From NCBI RefSeq assembly GCF_030563405.1, contig NZ_CP130748.1, forward strand, positions 3,162,001 through 3,226,000: 64,000 bases of DNA, in the 5' to 3' direction. Shown here piece by piece: positions 52,879-64,000 of this stretch (the first letter of the stretch is position 1; every line of letters starts with the position of its first letter). The notes under the pieces are model-generated. The model was not told the DNA's origin and did no database searches. It worked only from the letters and a program-made list of their open reading frames with translations. Position numbers and translations under genes: made by a program. The stretch is from Vibrio sp. SNU_ST1 (GTDB lineage Bacteria > Pseudomonadota > Gammaproteobacteria > Enterobacterales > Vibrionaceae).

Positions 52879-54423
52879 ATGAGTGATGACACCTCCAGTC
52901 CCAAAAAACAAAGTGGCGCAGATTATCTGCGCCAGATCCTGAGAGCACCGGTTTACGAAGCGGCACTCGTGACACCTCTGCAAGATATGCCACGCTTAAG
53001 CGCTCGTATCGGTAATCAGGTTCAGCTAAAACGAGAAGACCGTCAGCCGGTACACTCGTTTAAGCTGCGTGGTGCCTACAACATGGTATCAAGCCTTTCT
53101 GAACAACAGAAAGCCGCAGGTGTAATTGCTGCATCAGCAGGAAACCACGCACAAGGTATGGCGCTATCTGGCTCTAAGCTAGGTATTCAAACCACAATCG
53201 TGATGCCAAAAACGACGCCGGATATCAAGGTCGATGCGGTACGCGGATTTGGCGGTAACGTCGTTTTACACGGCAGTAATTTCGATGAAGCGAAAGCGGA
53301 AGCGGAACGTCTGTCGGCTGAACATGGCTTTACCTTTGTTCCTCCTTTCGATCACCCACTGGTGATTGCAGGGCAAGGCACCATGGGGATGGAAATGCTT
53401 CAGCAAAACGGTCACATGGATTATATCTTTGTGCCGGTTGGTGGTGGTGGCTTAGCGGCAGGTGTTGCAGTGCTGGTTAAACAACTGATGCCAGATATTA
53501 AAGTCATTGCAGTGGAACCAGAAGATTCGGCTTGCTTGAAGGCGGCACTGGATGCTGGTGAGCCAGTGGTACTGGATCAGGTCAGCATGTTTGCTGATGG
53601 TGTTGCGGTTAAACGCATTGGTGAAGAAACATTCCGCCTATGTCAGCAGTACATCGATGGTCACATTGCCGTGTCTAGTGATGAGATCTGCTCTGCGGTG
53701 AAAGACATCTTTGAAGACACTCGCGCAATTGCTGAACCTTCAGGAGCGCTTGCTCTAGCTGGTCTCAAGAAGTTTGCTGAGCAGAACCAACTACAAGACA
53801 AACAATTGGCAACGGTATTGTCTGGTGCTAACACCAACTTCCACGGTCTGCGCTATGTCTCTGAACGTTGTGAGCTAGGTGAGAAGCGAGAAGGCTTGCT
53901 TGCGGTTACGATTCCAGAGCGACAAGGGGCATTCCTAGAGTTCTGTAATATTATTGGTGGTCGTGCGGTGACTGAGTTTAATTACCGCCACAATGACGAA
54001 AGTCTGGCGAATATCTTCGTTGGTGTACGTCTACAAGGTGGTCAAGAAGAACTCGAGCACATCATCAATGACCTACGTGAGGGTGGCTACCCGGTTGTCG
54101 ACCTCTCTGATGATGAGATGGCAAAACTGCACATTCGTTACATGATTGGCGGTAAACCATCGAAACCGCTGAAAGAGCGTCTATACAGCTTCGAGTTTCC
54201 AGAATACCCAGGCGCATTGATTAAATTCCTTGATACCTTAGGTACCCATTGGAACATCAGCCTGTTCAACTATCGTAACCACGGTGCCGACTACGGTCGT
54301 GTATTGTGTGGCTTCGAACTTGGTGATGATAATTTGGCTCAGTTCTCAACACATCTACGAGAGCTTGGTTATCAGTGTAAAGATGAAACCGATAACCCTT
54401 CCTACAAGTTCTTCTTGTCTTAA
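52879..54423 (+). CDS. ilvA: Biosynthetic threonine ammonia-lyase IlvA
   Basis: 514-residue PLP enzyme giving 2-ketobutyrate for isoleucine. PLP Lys in VHSFKLRGAYNMV, AGNHAQGMA, phosphate loop VGGGGLAAGVAVL. The C-terminal ~190 residues hold two ACT-like regulatory domains (LLAVTIPERQGAFLEFCNII; LYSFEFPEYPGALIKFLDTL) for Ile inhibition, which separates it from catabolic TdcB. Last gene of ilvGMEDA, ended by a terminator. Confidence 0.97.
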   Translation: MSDDTSSPKKQSGADYLRQILRAPVYEAALVTPLQDMPRLSARIGNQVQLKREDRQPVHSFKLRGAYNMVSSLSEQQKAAGVIAASAGNHAQGMALSGSKLGIQTTIVMPKTTPDIKVDAVRGFGGNVVLHGSNFDEAKAEAERLSAEHGFTFVPPFDHPLVIAGQGTMGMEMLQQNGHMDYIFVPVGGGGLAAGVAVLVKQLMPDIKVIAVEPEDSACLKAALDAGEPVVLDQVSMFADGVAVKRIGEETFRLCQQYIDGHIAVSSDEICSAVKDIFEDTRAIAEPSGALALAGLKKFAEQNQLQDKQLATVLSGANTNFHGLRYVSERCELGEKREGLLAVTIPERQGAFLEFCNIIGGRAVTEFNYRHNDESLANIFVGVRLQGGQEELEHIINDLREGGYPVVDLSDDEMAKLHIRYMIGGKPSKPLKERLYSFEFPEYPGALIKFLDTLGTHWNISLFNYRNHGADYGRVLCGFELGDDNLAQFSTHLRELGYQCKDETDNPSYKFFLS

Positions 54424-54440
54424 GAGTTAACGACCGAACC

Positions 54441-54472
54441 AAAAAGAGCGAGTATTTACTCGCTCTTTTTAT
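54441..54472 (+). terminator. Terminator after ilvA
   Basis: Stem AAAAAGAGCGAGTA / TACTCGCTCTTTTT, nearly without loop, followed by ATT. A-rich on the other arm, so it can also serve the convergent punR. Confidence 0.85.
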
Positions 54473-54522
54473 TGATGCAGGTTCAGATCAAACTTTAAAA
54501 GGATCTTCTTATAAAGAGATCA

Positions 54523-55437
54523 TTAGATCGCCTTGCGATGATCAAGCCAATCTTGGTGAAGCTGTTCACTCGGTCCTAAATACTTAACCATCCACTCGAT
54601 CAACTTATGGTTGTCATCTTTGCGCCACACTAAGCAGCAATGACTCTGCGGGCTTGGCTCGGGCAATATTTTTTCCACCAGCAAACCCTGTTCGATAATA
54701 GGTGCGGCAATATGCCTTGGCATGTAACCCACCCCTACTCCATTCTTAAGACACTCTATGGCGCTATACCAGTTAGGTAACAATAGGCGTCTTTGATTAG
54801 AGTAATGCCCTGTGTGACGCTTAGGCAGCACACTAGAGGTATCATCCAAACAGATCGCTGGATATTGACTGACAAAGGCTTCATTGAGGTTTTGTTCTCG
54901 CACACAAGGGTGACTGGGTGACATGACAAATGCCCAATCTAACCGCCCCATATCCTTTACTTCAAAGTCACCGCCAACCGGAATCGCCGAAGTGGCGCCA
55001 ATCACGACATCCGCCCTACCCTGTGCAATGGCTTCCCAAGAACCATTGAACACTTCCATGTTGATCTGTAACTCAGCGAACTCAAAGGTTTGATAAAACT
55101 CTTCTATCATTGGCTTCATCTTGTCGAGTTTAACCACGTTATCAAGGGTTAGACGTAGGGTTTTCTTCCAACCACGCGCGGCTCGGCGAGTTTGCGCACT
55201 GAGCTCTTCCATCTGTCTCAGTAGTTGACGAGCCTCTTCAATAAACAACTCCCCAGCGGGCGTCAGCTCTACTTTTCTTGGTAAACGTTTGAAAAGTAAA
55301 ACATCAAGCTCTTGCTCCACCTGCCTAACCCCATAGCTGATCGCCGATGGCACTTTGTGTAATTGTTCAGCAGCCGCAGTAAAGCTGCCCAAGCGAGCAA
55401 CGGTATCAAGCATTTCTAACGAGGATTTAGAGAACAT
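54523..55437 (-). CDS. punR: LysR family regulator PunR (YdhB-like)
   Basis: 304 residues. Helix-turn-helix region LEMLDTVARLGSFTAAAEQLHKVPSAISYGVRQVEQEL, then LLFKRLPRKVELTPAG, and an effector domain with NGSWEAIAQGRADVVIGATSAIPVGG, close in pattern to E. coli PunR. E. coli PunR activates the divergent exporter gene punC in response to purine nucleosides; the same divergent pair is here. Confidence 0.87.
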   Translation of the reverse strand: MFSKSSLEMLDTVARLGSFTAAAEQLHKVPSAISYGVRQVEQELDVLLFKRLPRKVELTPAGELFIEEARQLLRQMEELSAQTRRAARGWKKTLRLTLDNVVKLDKMKPMIEEFYQTFEFAELQINMEVFNGSWEAIAQGRADVVIGATSAIPVGGDFEVKDMGRLDWAFVMSPSHPCVREQNLNEAFVSQYPAICLDDTSSVLPKRHTGHYSNQRRLLLPNWYSAIECLKNGVGVGYMPRHIAAPIIEQGLLVEKILPEPSPQSHCCLVWRKDDNHKLIEWMVKYLGPSEQLHQDWLDHRKAI

Positions 55438-55600
55438 AAGCCTTCAAATTTTTTGATTGATAACTACATATTTTAGCGTTTTATTTTATCAGCTCTGACA
55501 AATAGAATGTCAACACCAATAAACAGGGACTTTCACTCCTGATTACCTAACAATTTTTTTGATGATAAAAACATCACTACTTTTAGCTTAATGGCATCTT

Positions 55601-56812
55601 ATGAATATTTCTAAATTTCAATTAGTCTACCTTGCAGTGCTTTCAATGCTTGGTTTCATCGCGACTGATATGTACCTTCCTGCATTTAAAGCAATGGAAG
55701 TCGACTTTGCAACCGGTCCAGAGCAGATCGCCTTGTCTCTAACCGTATTCCTTGGCGGTATGGCACTGGGTCAGCTTCTTTGGGGACTAGCAAGTGACAA
55801 ATATGGTCACCGCAATACGCTGGCAGTCGGTCTAGTTATATTTACTGCCGCTTCATTTGGCTTAGCATTCAGTACCGAAGTTTGGCACCTATTAACACTG
55901 CGCTTCATTCAAGCGATCGGTGTATGTGCGCCTGCAGTAATTTGGCAAGCAATGGTTATCAAGCGTTACTCTCAGAGCAGTAGCCAGCAAATTTTTGCTA
56001 CTATCATGCCTCTAGTAGCACTATCTCCAGCCTTAGCACCTCAACTGGGTGTATTGCTAGCAGACAGCTTTGGTTGGCACAGTATCTTTATCACATTGAC
56101 GCTAATGGGCGCATTGTTGATCGCAACGACAATGGCTCAACCAAAAGAAGCACCGGAAGTAAAACAAACATCGATCAAAACTGATATTAAGACGCTACTT
56201 AAGTCTAAGCCATACATGGGTAATGTTTTAATGTTTGCTTCGGCATCTGCAGCGTTCTTCGCTTACCTAACGGGTATGCCAGAGATAATGGCTCAGCTAG
56301 GTTATGAAGCAAAAGACATCGGTTTGAGCTTTATCCCACAGACAATCGCGTTCATGGCGGGTGGTTATTTCGGTAAGCAAGCGGTGAAGAAATATGGCGA
56401 TGGCGTTGTACTAAGAAATCTTATCGGTTTGTTCAGCGTAGCAGCGATGCTTATCTTCATTGCATCACAGTGGGAACTGACGTCAATCTGGCCTCTACTT
56501 GCACCTTTCTGTTTGATTGCTGTAGCAAACGGTGCACTTTACCCAATAGTAGTAAACCGTGCTCTATCAAGTGCCAAACAAAGCCCTGCAACAGCTGCTG
56601 GCCTACAAAACAGCCTGCAAATCAGTATCAGTGGCCTATCAAGTGCATTGGTCGCAGCAATGGCTAGCCAAGCACTAAGCGCTACAGGTATTGCAGTGGT
56701 GATTTGTTTAGGTGCTCTGTGGGTTGGCTACATTGTTTCAAACAAAGAGCTTTCTGAACACTTCGCTACGCCAGACAACTCTCGAGTGGTAGCAGACGAG
56801 AAACAAGACTAG
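55601..56812 (+). CDS. punC: MFS transporter PunC (YdhC-like), purine nucleoside-linked
   Basis: 403-residue, 12-helix drug:H+ antiporter-1 protein. Motifs shared with E. coli YdhC: LSMLGFIATDMYLPAFKAM, GQLLWGLASDKYGHRN, AIGVCAPAVIWQAMV, IFATIMPLVALSPALAPQLG and PFCLIAVANGALYPIVV. Divergent from punR with a 163-base AT-rich intergenic region likely to hold the operators. A heptamer tandem repeat and a terminator follow. Confidence 0.88.
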   Translation: MNISKFQLVYLAVLSMLGFIATDMYLPAFKAMEVDFATGPEQIALSLTVFLGGMALGQLLWGLASDKYGHRNTLAVGLVIFTAASFGLAFSTEVWHLLTLRFIQAIGVCAPAVIWQAMVIKRYSQSSSQQIFATIMPLVALSPALAPQLGVLLADSFGWHSIFITLTLMGALLIATTMAQPKEAPEVKQTSIKTDIKTLLKSKPYMGNVLMFASASAAFFAYLTGMPEIMAQLGYEAKDIGLSFIPQTIAFMAGGYFGKQAVKKYGDGVVLRNLIGLFSVAAMLIFIASQWELTSIWPLLAPFCLIAVANGALYPIVVNRALSSAKQSPATAAGLQNSLQISISGLSSALVAAMASQALSATGIAVVICLGALWVGYIVSNKELSEHFATPDNSRVVADEKQD

Positions 56813-56813
56813 T

Positions 56814-56841
56814 TTCTAGCTTCTAGCTTCTAGCTTCTAGC
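56814..56841. repeat. Heptamer tandem repeat TTCTAGC x4
   Basis: Four exact copies of TTCTAGC begin two bases after the punC stop codon, followed by TTAAG. They lie outside coding sequence, between the stop and the terminator. Each contains CTAG, a rare tetramer in many gammaproteobacteria. Confidence 0.9.
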
Positions 56842-56850
56842 TTAAGAAAA

Positions 56851-56885
56851 CAAAAAAAGAGCGAAATTACTCGCTCTTTTTATAT
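56851..56885. terminator. Terminator between punC and glmU
   Basis: Stem AGAGCGA / TCGCTCT with a 6-base loop, A-run on the left and TTTTTATAT on the right; usable for both convergent genes. Confidence 0.75.
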
Positions 56886-56955
56886 CTAGAATTATTTAGA
56901 AAGAAGTCAGTAGCATTGCTACTGGTCTATCTAAATCATCTTGTTTATTACGATA

Positions 56956-58317
56956 TTATTTTTTCTTAGCGGGGCGCTGCCAGTTGGCAATCTTGCGCTC
57001 TTTAGCTCGGCTGATAACTAACTCATTTTCAGCAACATCGCGCGTTACTGTAGAGCCCGCACCAACAGTCGCACCATTACCAATCGTAACAGGTGCGATT
57101 AATTGGCTGTCTGAGCCAACAAATACGTCATCACCAATGATGGTCTTAAACTTGTTCGCGCCATCGTAGTTACAAGTGATAGCACCCGCACCCACATTTA
57201 CACGCTGACCAATCTCAGCATCACCTAGGTAAGTCAGATGGTTCGCTTTCGAACCTTCACCAAGACGAGTGTTCTTCACTTCAACAAAATTACCTACATG
57301 CGAATTGTTACGCATGTCAGCTCCAGGACGTAAGCGAGTGAAAGGACCAATCGTACAGTCTTCACCAATTGTCGCACCTTCGATTACACTGTATGGGCGA
57401 ACGATAGTATTGTCATCAATCTCACAGTCTTTCAATACACAACCGGTGCCGATAACCACGTTGTCGCCGATGCTTACACTGCCTTCGATGATAACGTTAG
57501 TATCAATCTCAACATCCATACCACACTGCAATTCACCACGCAGATCAAAGCGGCTTGGATCGCGTAACATTACGCCTTGCTTCAATAGCTTGTCTGCTTG
57601 CTCAGCTTGGTAAGCGCGCTCTAGACGAGCCAGTTGAGAGCGGTCGTTCACGCCTTCCACTTCAATTGGGCTTACTGGATGCACAGCCTCAACCGCACGA
57701 CCTTCATCGTGAGCCGCTGCAATAACGTCTGTCAGGTAGTATTCACCTTGTGCGTTATCGTTGCTTAAGCCAGACAACCAACGCTTCAGATCGCCACCAG
57801 TAGCCACCATAACGCCAGTATTAATCTCTTTGATAAGCTTCTGCTCATCGGTTGCATCTTTTTGCTCAACGATAGCGACAACCGGGCCATTGCGACGAAT
57901 GATACGACCGTAGCCCATCGGGTTGTCTAACACGACCGTTAGTAGCGCGATACCACCGTTTGGTTGAGCGTCTAATAGGTTTTCAATGGTTTCAGGAGAG
58001 ATTAGTGGAACATCACCGTATAGCACCAATACTTTTTCATCATCAGCGAAATGTGCAGATGCTTGATCTACAGCGTGACCAGTACCTAGCTGCTCAGCTT
58101 GCAGTGCCCAATTTACAGATTCTTCCGCTAGAGTAGCCTTCATCTGATCACCACCGTGGCCGTAAACCAGGTTGATGTTTTGAGCGCCTAAACCATTACA
58201 TGTATCGATAACATGCTTCACCATTGGCTTACCCGCAAGCGTGTGCAGAACCTTTGGCATGTTTGAATACATGCGAGTGCCTTTGCCCGCCGCGAGAATT
58301 ACTGCGCTAAACTTCAT
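56956..58317 (-). CDS. glmU: Bifunctional GlcNAc-1-P uridyltransferase / GlcN-1-P acetyltransferase GlmU
   Basis: 453 residues making UDP-GlcNAc for peptidoglycan and LPS. The N-terminal pyrophosphorylase has [35 protein letters not shown] and VLYGDVPLI. The C-terminal left-handed beta-helix of hexapeptide repeats includes [40 protein letters not shown] and [14 protein letters not shown]. The start is the ATG at 58317; a short upstream extension is dropped. It follows atpC but behind the atp terminator. Confidence 0.97.
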   Translation of the reverse strand: MKFSAVILAAGKGTRMYSNMPKVLHTLAGKPMVKHVIDTCNGLGAQNINLVYGHGGDQMKATLAEESVNWALQAEQLGTGHAVDQASAHFADDEKVLVLYGDVPLISPETIENLLDAQPNGGIALLTVVLDNPMGYGRIIRRNGPVVAIVEQKDATDEQKLIKEINTGVMVATGGDLKRWLSGLSNDNAQGEYYLTDVIAAAHDEGRAVEAVHPVSPIEVEGVNDRSQLARLERAYQAEQADKLLKQGVMLRDPSRFDLRGELQCGMDVEIDTNVIIEGSVSIGDNVVIGTGCVLKDCEIDDNTIVRPYSVIEGATIGEDCTIGPFTRLRPGADMRNNSHVGNFVEVKNTRLGEGSKANHLTYLGDAEIGQRVNVGAGAITCNYDGANKFKTIIGDDVFVGSDSQLIAPVTIGNGATVGAGSTVTRDVAENELVISRAKERKIANWQRPAKKK

Positions 58318-58399
58318 TGTAAACCTATCCAACATTATTTTTGTTAAGTCTGTATTGTAACCGTTTTGGGTAAAAGAAGCATTTTTGAGAACATCAAAA

Positions 58400-58431
58400 A
58401 TGCAAAAAGGCGACCCTTAGGTCGCCTTTAT
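58400..58431 (-). terminator. Terminator after atpC
   Basis: On the minus strand, stem AAAGGCGACC / GGTCGCCTTT with a 4-base loop, then TTTTTGCATTTTT. It ends the ATP synthase operon before glmU. Confidence 0.85.
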
Positions 58432-58456
58432 CTCAGAGTCTATAATCTTAAAAAGA

Positions 58457-58879
58457 TTAACGACGCTGCTTTGTCAGTTCGATAACTCGTAACTGAGCAA
58501 TGGCTTTAGCCAGTTCACCGGCCGCTTGTGCGAAGTCTATATCGCCATGCTGATTTTGGATATTCTCCACAGCCTTGCGTTTAGCTTCTTCCGCCTTTGC
58601 TGCGTCTAGCTCTTCACCACGGATAGCTGTATCAGCCAGTACAGTCGCTGTACCAGGCTGAACTTCTACCATACCACCAGAAACATAAATAATTTCTTCG
58701 TGGCCATGCTGCTTAACAATACGCACCATACCAGGCTTGATAGCGGTCAGCAGTGGAGTGTGACCATGGAAAATACCAAGCTCACCCTCACTACCGGTCA
58801 CCTGAAACGTCTCAACAAGACCAGAGAAAATTTGTTTCTCGGCACTTACAACGTCTAGGTGAAAGGTTATTGCTGCCAT
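58457..58879 (-). CDS. atpC: ATP synthase epsilon subunit AtpC
   Basis: 140 residues: N-terminal beta-sandwich ([45 protein letters not shown]) and C-terminal helical hairpin ([29 protein letters not shown]). Part of the F1 central stalk and intrinsic inhibitor of ATP hydrolysis. Last gene of the operon, 18 bases after atpD. Confidence 0.97.
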   Translation of the reverse strand: MAAITFHLDVVSAEKQIFSGLVETFQVTGSEGELGIFHGHTPLLTAIKPGMVRIVKQHGHEEIIYVSGGMVEVQPGTATVLADTAIRGEELDAAKAEEAKRKAVENIQNQHGDIDFAQAAGELAKAIAQLRVIELTKQRR

Positions 58880-58897
58880 ATCGCCTCCTAGTTAGCC

Positions 58898-60319
<1,422 letters not shown>

Positions 60320-60335
60320 TTAGTTTTACCTAAGC

Positions 60336-61202
60336 TTAAACCGCAGCTGCGCCTGAAACGATCTCAGAAAGTTCTTGTGTAATCGCCGATTGACGGGCTT
60401 TGTTATACACGAGTTCTAAGTCATCAATAATGTCACCAGCATTATCTGTTGCTGATTTCATTGCAATCATTCGAGCCGCTTGCTCACAAGCAAGGTTCTC
60501 GACCACACCTTGGTACACTTGAGATTCGACATAGCGAACCAATAGTGCATCTAGTAGTGGTTTTGGCTCGGGCTCATAAATGTAGTCCCAAGAATGACTG
60601 CGTTTCATTTCTTCGCTGTCTGATTTAGGCAAAGGAAGTAATTGATCGATCGTTGGTTCTTGAACCATAGTGTTTTCAAACTTGTTGAACACTACGAACA
60701 GGCGATCTAGCTCGCCTTCATCATATTTCTTCAGCATAACGCTCACAGAGCCAATCAAGTCTTCAAGGCTTGGACGATCGCCCAGACCAGAAACTTGAGC
60801 TGCTACTTTCGCGCCGCTGTTGTTGAAAAATGCTGTCGCTTTTGAACCTACAATTGCAAGCTCAACGTCAGCACCTTTCTCAGACCAATCTTTCATGTCG
60901 TTCATGGCTTTCTTGAACAAGTTAATGTTCAAACCACCACAAAGACCACGGTCTGTAGAAACGATGATGTAACCAACACGTTTGGCTTCACGTTCCTCAA
61001 GATAAGGATGCTTATACTCGAGGCTACCATTAGCCAAATGACCGATCACTTTACGCATTGTTTCTGCATATGGACGAGTAGCTTCCATTGCGTCTTGAGA
61101 ACGACGCATTTTTGAAGCTGCTACCATTTCCATTGCTTTCGTAATCTTCTGTGTGCTTTTAACACTACCGATTTTATTACGTATCTCTTTTGCGCCGGCC
61201 AT
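60336..61202 (-). CDS. atpG: ATP synthase gamma subunit AtpG
   Basis: 288-residue rotor shaft. N-terminal [29 protein letters not shown] and C-terminal [46 protein letters not shown] coiled-coil helices, with [17 protein letters not shown] in the middle domain. Full length. Confidence 0.98.
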   Translation of the reverse strand: MAGAKEIRNKIGSVKSTQKITKAMEMVAASKMRRSQDAMEATRPYAETMRKVIGHLANGSLEYKHPYLEEREAKRVGYIIVSTDRGLCGGLNINLFKKAMNDMKDWSEKGADVELAIVGSKATAFFNNSGAKVAAQVSGLGDRPSLEDLIGSVSVMLKKYDEGELDRLFVVFNKFENTMVQEPTIDQLLPLPKSDSEEMKRSHSWDYIYEPEPKPLLDALLVRYVESQVYQGVVENLACEQAARMIAMKSATDNAGDIIDDLELVYNKARQSAITQELSEIVSGAAAV

Positions 61203-61250
61203 CGTTACTCTCCGTTAATGGTATGAGGTGGCCCTAAGACCACCTACCAA

Positions 61251-62792
61251 TTACCAGGTCTGGGTTGCCTTGAAATCGTCAACAAGCTTCTTCAGCTCAG
61301 CTTCGATTTCTTTGTTGAAAGCACCCGTTGCGTCGATCTGTGTTGCTAGATCAGCGTATTGACCACGAGCAAACGACAGTAAAGCAGCTTCAAAGTCTAG
61401 AACTTTAGAAAGTTCAACGTCTTGAAGGTATCCACGCTCTGCAGCAAAGATTACTAGAGCTTGGTCAAATACAGACATAGGAGCGTATTGCTTCTGCTTC
61501 ATCAGTTCTGTAACTTTTTGACCGTGGTCTAGCTGCTTCTTAGTCGCTTCATCAAGATCCGAAGAGAACTGAGCAAATGCAGCAAGTTCACGGTATTGAG
61601 CTAGAGCAGTACGGATACCGCCAGATAGCTTCTTGATGATTTTAGTCTGCGCCGAACCACCTACACGAGAAACTGAGATACCTGGGTCAACAGCTGGACG
61701 TACGCCCGCGTTGAATAGCTCAGTTTGTAGGAAGATCTGACCATCAGTAATCGAGATTACGTTCGTTGGTACGAATGCAGATACGTCACCAGCTTGCGTT
61801 TCGATGATAGGAAGAGCTGTTAAAGAACCAGTCTTGCCTGTCACTTCGCCGTTAGTGAATTTTTCTACGTATGCTTCGCTTACACGAGCTGCACGCTCTA
61901 GTAGACGAGAGTGAAGGTAGAAAACATCACCTGGGAACGCTTCACGACCTGGTGGACGCTTAAGTAGTAGCGATATTTGACGGTAAGCGACAGCTTGCTT
62001 AGATAGATCATCATAAACAATCAGTGCATCTTCACCGCGATCACGGAAGTATTCGCCCATCGCACAACCTGCATACGGTGCAAGGTATTGCAGCGCTGCA
62101 GATTCAGAAGCAGATGCAACAACAACAACAGTGTTTGCTAGTGCGCCGTGCTCTTCTAGTTTGCGAACTACGTTAGCAATAGTCGACGCTTTTTGGCCGA
62201 TAGCTACGTAGATAGAGAAAATACCAGAATCTTTCTGGTTGATAATCGCATCGATCGCCATTGCTGTTTTACCAGTCTGACGGTCACCGATTACTAGTTC
62301 ACGTTGACCACGACCGATAGGGATCATTGAGTCAACTGACTTGTAACCAGTTTGAACAGGTTGATCTACCGATTTACGGTCGATTACACCTGGTGCGATA
62401 ATTTCTACAGGCGAAGTTAGTTTCGCTTCGATAGGACCTTTACCATCAATTGGCTCACCTAGCGTGTTTACAACACGACCAAGCATTTCAGGACCTACTG
62501 GTACTTCAAGAATACGACCAGTACCTGTAACTTTCATGCCTTCCTGTAGGTCAGCATACGGGCCCATTACAACAGCACCAACCGAATCACGGTTCAAGTT
62601 TAGTGCTAGCGCGTAACGGCCACCCGGTAGTTCGATCATTTCACCTTGCATCACGTCCGCTAGGCCGTGGATGCTAAGGATGCCATCGCTTACAGAAACG
62701 ATAGTACCTTCATTGCGAGCTTCACTAACAACGTCGAAAGATTCAATACGTTGTTTAATTAGATCGCTAATTTCAGTGGAATTAAGTTGCAT
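61251..62792 (-). CDS. atpA: ATP synthase alpha subunit AtpA
   Basis: 513-residue nucleotide-binding regulatory subunit. [15 protein letters not shown] at the N-terminus, Walker A GDRQTGKT near residue 169, [41 protein letters not shown]. The ATG at 62792 matches the family start; the frame runs 10 codons further into the atpH end. It starts 14 bases after the atpH stop. Confidence 0.98.
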   Translation of the reverse strand: MQLNSTEISDLIKQRIESFDVVSEARNEGTIVSVSDGILSIHGLADVMQGEMIELPGGRYALALNLNRDSVGAVVMGPYADLQEGMKVTGTGRILEVPVGPEMLGRVVNTLGEPIDGKGPIEAKLTSPVEIIAPGVIDRKSVDQPVQTGYKSVDSMIPIGRGQRELVIGDRQTGKTAMAIDAIINQKDSGIFSIYVAIGQKASTIANVVRKLEEHGALANTVVVVASASESAALQYLAPYAGCAMGEYFRDRGEDALIVYDDLSKQAVAYRQISLLLKRPPGREAFPGDVFYLHSRLLERAARVSEAYVEKFTNGEVTGKTGSLTALPIIETQAGDVSAFVPTNVISITDGQIFLQTELFNAGVRPAVDPGISVSRVGGSAQTKIIKKLSGGIRTALAQYRELAAFAQFSSDLDEATKKQLDHGQKVTELMKQKQYAPMSVFDQALVIFAAERGYLQDVELSKVLDFEAALLSFARGQYADLATQIDATGAFNKEIEAELKKLVDDFKATQTW

Positions 62793-62805
62793 GCTCCAAT
62801 CCCCA

Positions 62806-63339
62806 TTAAGACTGCAATGCATCGCTCAGGCGGTCTAAACGACTGCGCGCTGAGTTATCGATGACTAGGTCTCCGGCTCGAATAATAACTCCACTAAGTA
62901 GAGTCTCATCTATACTGCAATTCAGCTGAACTTTGCGCGCTAAGCGCTGTTCCAATTTGCTGCTGATCTCTGCACGTTGTTCTTCAGAAAGTTCTACCGC
63001 TGAAGTTACTTCAACGTCGATCTCTTTCTCATACTCTTTTTTGAGTATAAAGAACTCTTTACAAACATCAGGAAAAGCCATTAAGCGGCCATTCTCTGCC
63101 ATCACTTTAATTAAGTTCTGACCGAATTCATCAAATTGTTCGCCACAAATTACAATGAATACTTCAGCTAATTTTTCAGCAGTCATAGAACCGCTTAATA
63201 AATTGTGAACATCATCATTTTGTGCCACTTCGGCAGCAAAAGTAAGCATTTGACCCCATTGGTCTAGCTCACCTTTATCTACCGCAAAGTCAAACGCTGC
63301 TTTAGCATAGGGGCGTGCGATTGTAGTCAAATCAGACAT
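62806..63339 (-). CDS. atpH: ATP synthase delta subunit AtpH
   Basis: 177-residue peripheral-stalk protein (OSCP family): [23 protein letters not shown] at the N-terminal helical domain and [50 protein letters not shown] near the C-terminus. It joins F1 to the b subunits. It starts 15 bases after atpF. Confidence 0.97.
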   Translation of the reverse strand: MSDLTTIARPYAKAAFDFAVDKGELDQWGQMLTFAAEVAQNDDVHNLLSGSMTAEKLAEVFIVICGEQFDEFGQNLIKVMAENGRLMAFPDVCKEFFILKKEYEKEIDVEVTSAVELSEEQRAEISSKLEQRLARKVQLNCSIDETLLSGVIIRAGDLVIDNSARSRLDRLSDALQS

Positions 63340-63354
63340 ATACAGCCCCTTGCT

Positions 63355-63825
63355 TTAAAGTTTTGCAGTAATGTTGTTAAGAAGATCATCGTGTACATCT
63401 TTATCGATTGTACGTTCAAGGATTTTCTCAGCACCAGCTATAGCCAGAGTTGCGACTTGTTTGCGCAGGTCATCACGGGCACGTGTACGCTCTGCTTCAA
63501 TTTCTGCTTCAGCTTGCGCTAAGATCTTCTGGCGTTCTGCCTGAGCCTCTTCGCGTGCTTCATCAATAATTTGAGCTTTACGTTTATTTGCCTGATCAAT
63601 AACCTCAGTTGCAGTGCGCTTTGCTTCTTTCATTTGCTCAGAAGCGTTGGCTTGTGCCAGGTTCAAGTCTTTAGCAGCGCGTTCAGCGGCTACTAGACCG
63701 TCAGCAATTTTTTTCTGACGTTCTTCAATTGCTTGCATGATTGGTGGCCATACATATTTCATGCAGAACCAAACAAACAGTGAAAAAGCAATTGCTTGAC
63801 CTAGCAGAGTTGCGTTCATATTCAC
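63355..63825 (-). CDS. atpF: ATP synthase b subunit AtpF
   Basis: 156 residues: one N-terminal membrane helix ([26 protein letters not shown]) followed by a long charged coiled coil ([21 protein letters not shown] onward). The dimer forms the peripheral stalk. A second ATG two codons in is possible. Confidence 0.97.
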   Translation of the reverse strand: MNMNATLLGQAIAFSLFVWFCMKYVWPPIMQAIEERQKKIADGLVAAERAAKDLNLAQANASEQMKEAKRTATEVIDQANKRKAQIIDEAREEAQAERQKILAQAEAEIEAERTRARDDLRKQVATLAIAGAEKILERTIDKDVHDDLLNNITAKL

Positions 63826-63884
63826 AACAGCTACCCCTCGTTAAGAATCAACTACAAAAATTTAATTAACTATTTAGAAGTTAA

Positions 63885-64000
<116 letters not shown>

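Noticed and set aside
56814..56841. CRISPR-like repeat
   Set aside because: Units are 7 bases with no spacers and no cas genes nearby; a simple tandem repeat.

Overview
The window is chromosomal DNA of a marine gammaproteobacterium, almost certainly a Vibrio (a Splendidus-clade species is my best guess, by impression of the proteins only). The grounds are the 16S/23S sequences with a Glu-Lys-Val tRNA spacer, the gene order, Vibrio-typical unknown families (DUF3157, DUF2860), moderate AT content and a classic Vibrio atp-glmU order. I see no prophage, integrase, transposase, plasmid gene or CRISPR array. Nearly everything is core genome.

Layout. 1-4.3 kb: the 5' part of uvrD (minus) with a LexA box, then a four-gene bufferin-type RiPP operon (DUF2282 precursor, DUF692/MNIO oxidase, DUF2063 partner, DoxX membrane protein). 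4.3-9 kb: a small H-NS-like oligomerisation-domain protein, a Bcr/CflA-type exporter divergent from a LysR regulator, and a large Xaa-Pro aminopeptidase. 9-15.4 kb: thiCEFSGH (minus) behind a TPP riboswitch; then crcB and a Tat-exported multicopper oxidase with a strong Fur box. 17.6-23.8 kb: a full rRNA operon on the minus strand (16S, tRNA-Glu/Lys/Val, 23S, 5S, tRNA-Asp, tRNA-Trp) with two promoters and boxA sites. 23.9-39 kb: the conserved yrdA/yrdB/aroE/hemF/tsaC, purEK (perfect PurR box), yrdD/smg/dprA/LysM group, then def-fmt-rsmB-trkA-trkH and a DUF3157 gene. 39-46 kb: trhA, a Spo0M homologue, an undescribed small-ORF locus with a structured leader, yihD, an unlinked ccoG, srkA-dsbA and a DUF2860 barrel. 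46-58 kb: comM divergent from ilvL-ilvGMEDA with its attenuator, then the punR/punC pair and glmU. 58-64 kb: the F1Fo ATP synthase operon (minus), cut inside atpE.

The genes serve translation and RNA supply (rrn, def, fmt, rsmB, tsaC), vitamin, amino acid, purine and haem synthesis (thi, ilv, aroE, pur, hemF), energy (atp), potassium uptake and envelope oxidative folding.

The most interesting locus is 40659-41052. A stack of inverted repeats precedes a leader that folds on paper into a three-way junction with two GNRA-capped hairpins, one of which buries the Shine-Dalgarno of a 15-codon ORF. That ORF lies 8 bases upstream of a 55-codon basic, Ala-rich ORF, and a terminator follows. I do not recognise this system. 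Second is the bufferin operon, whose family is described but not this copy.
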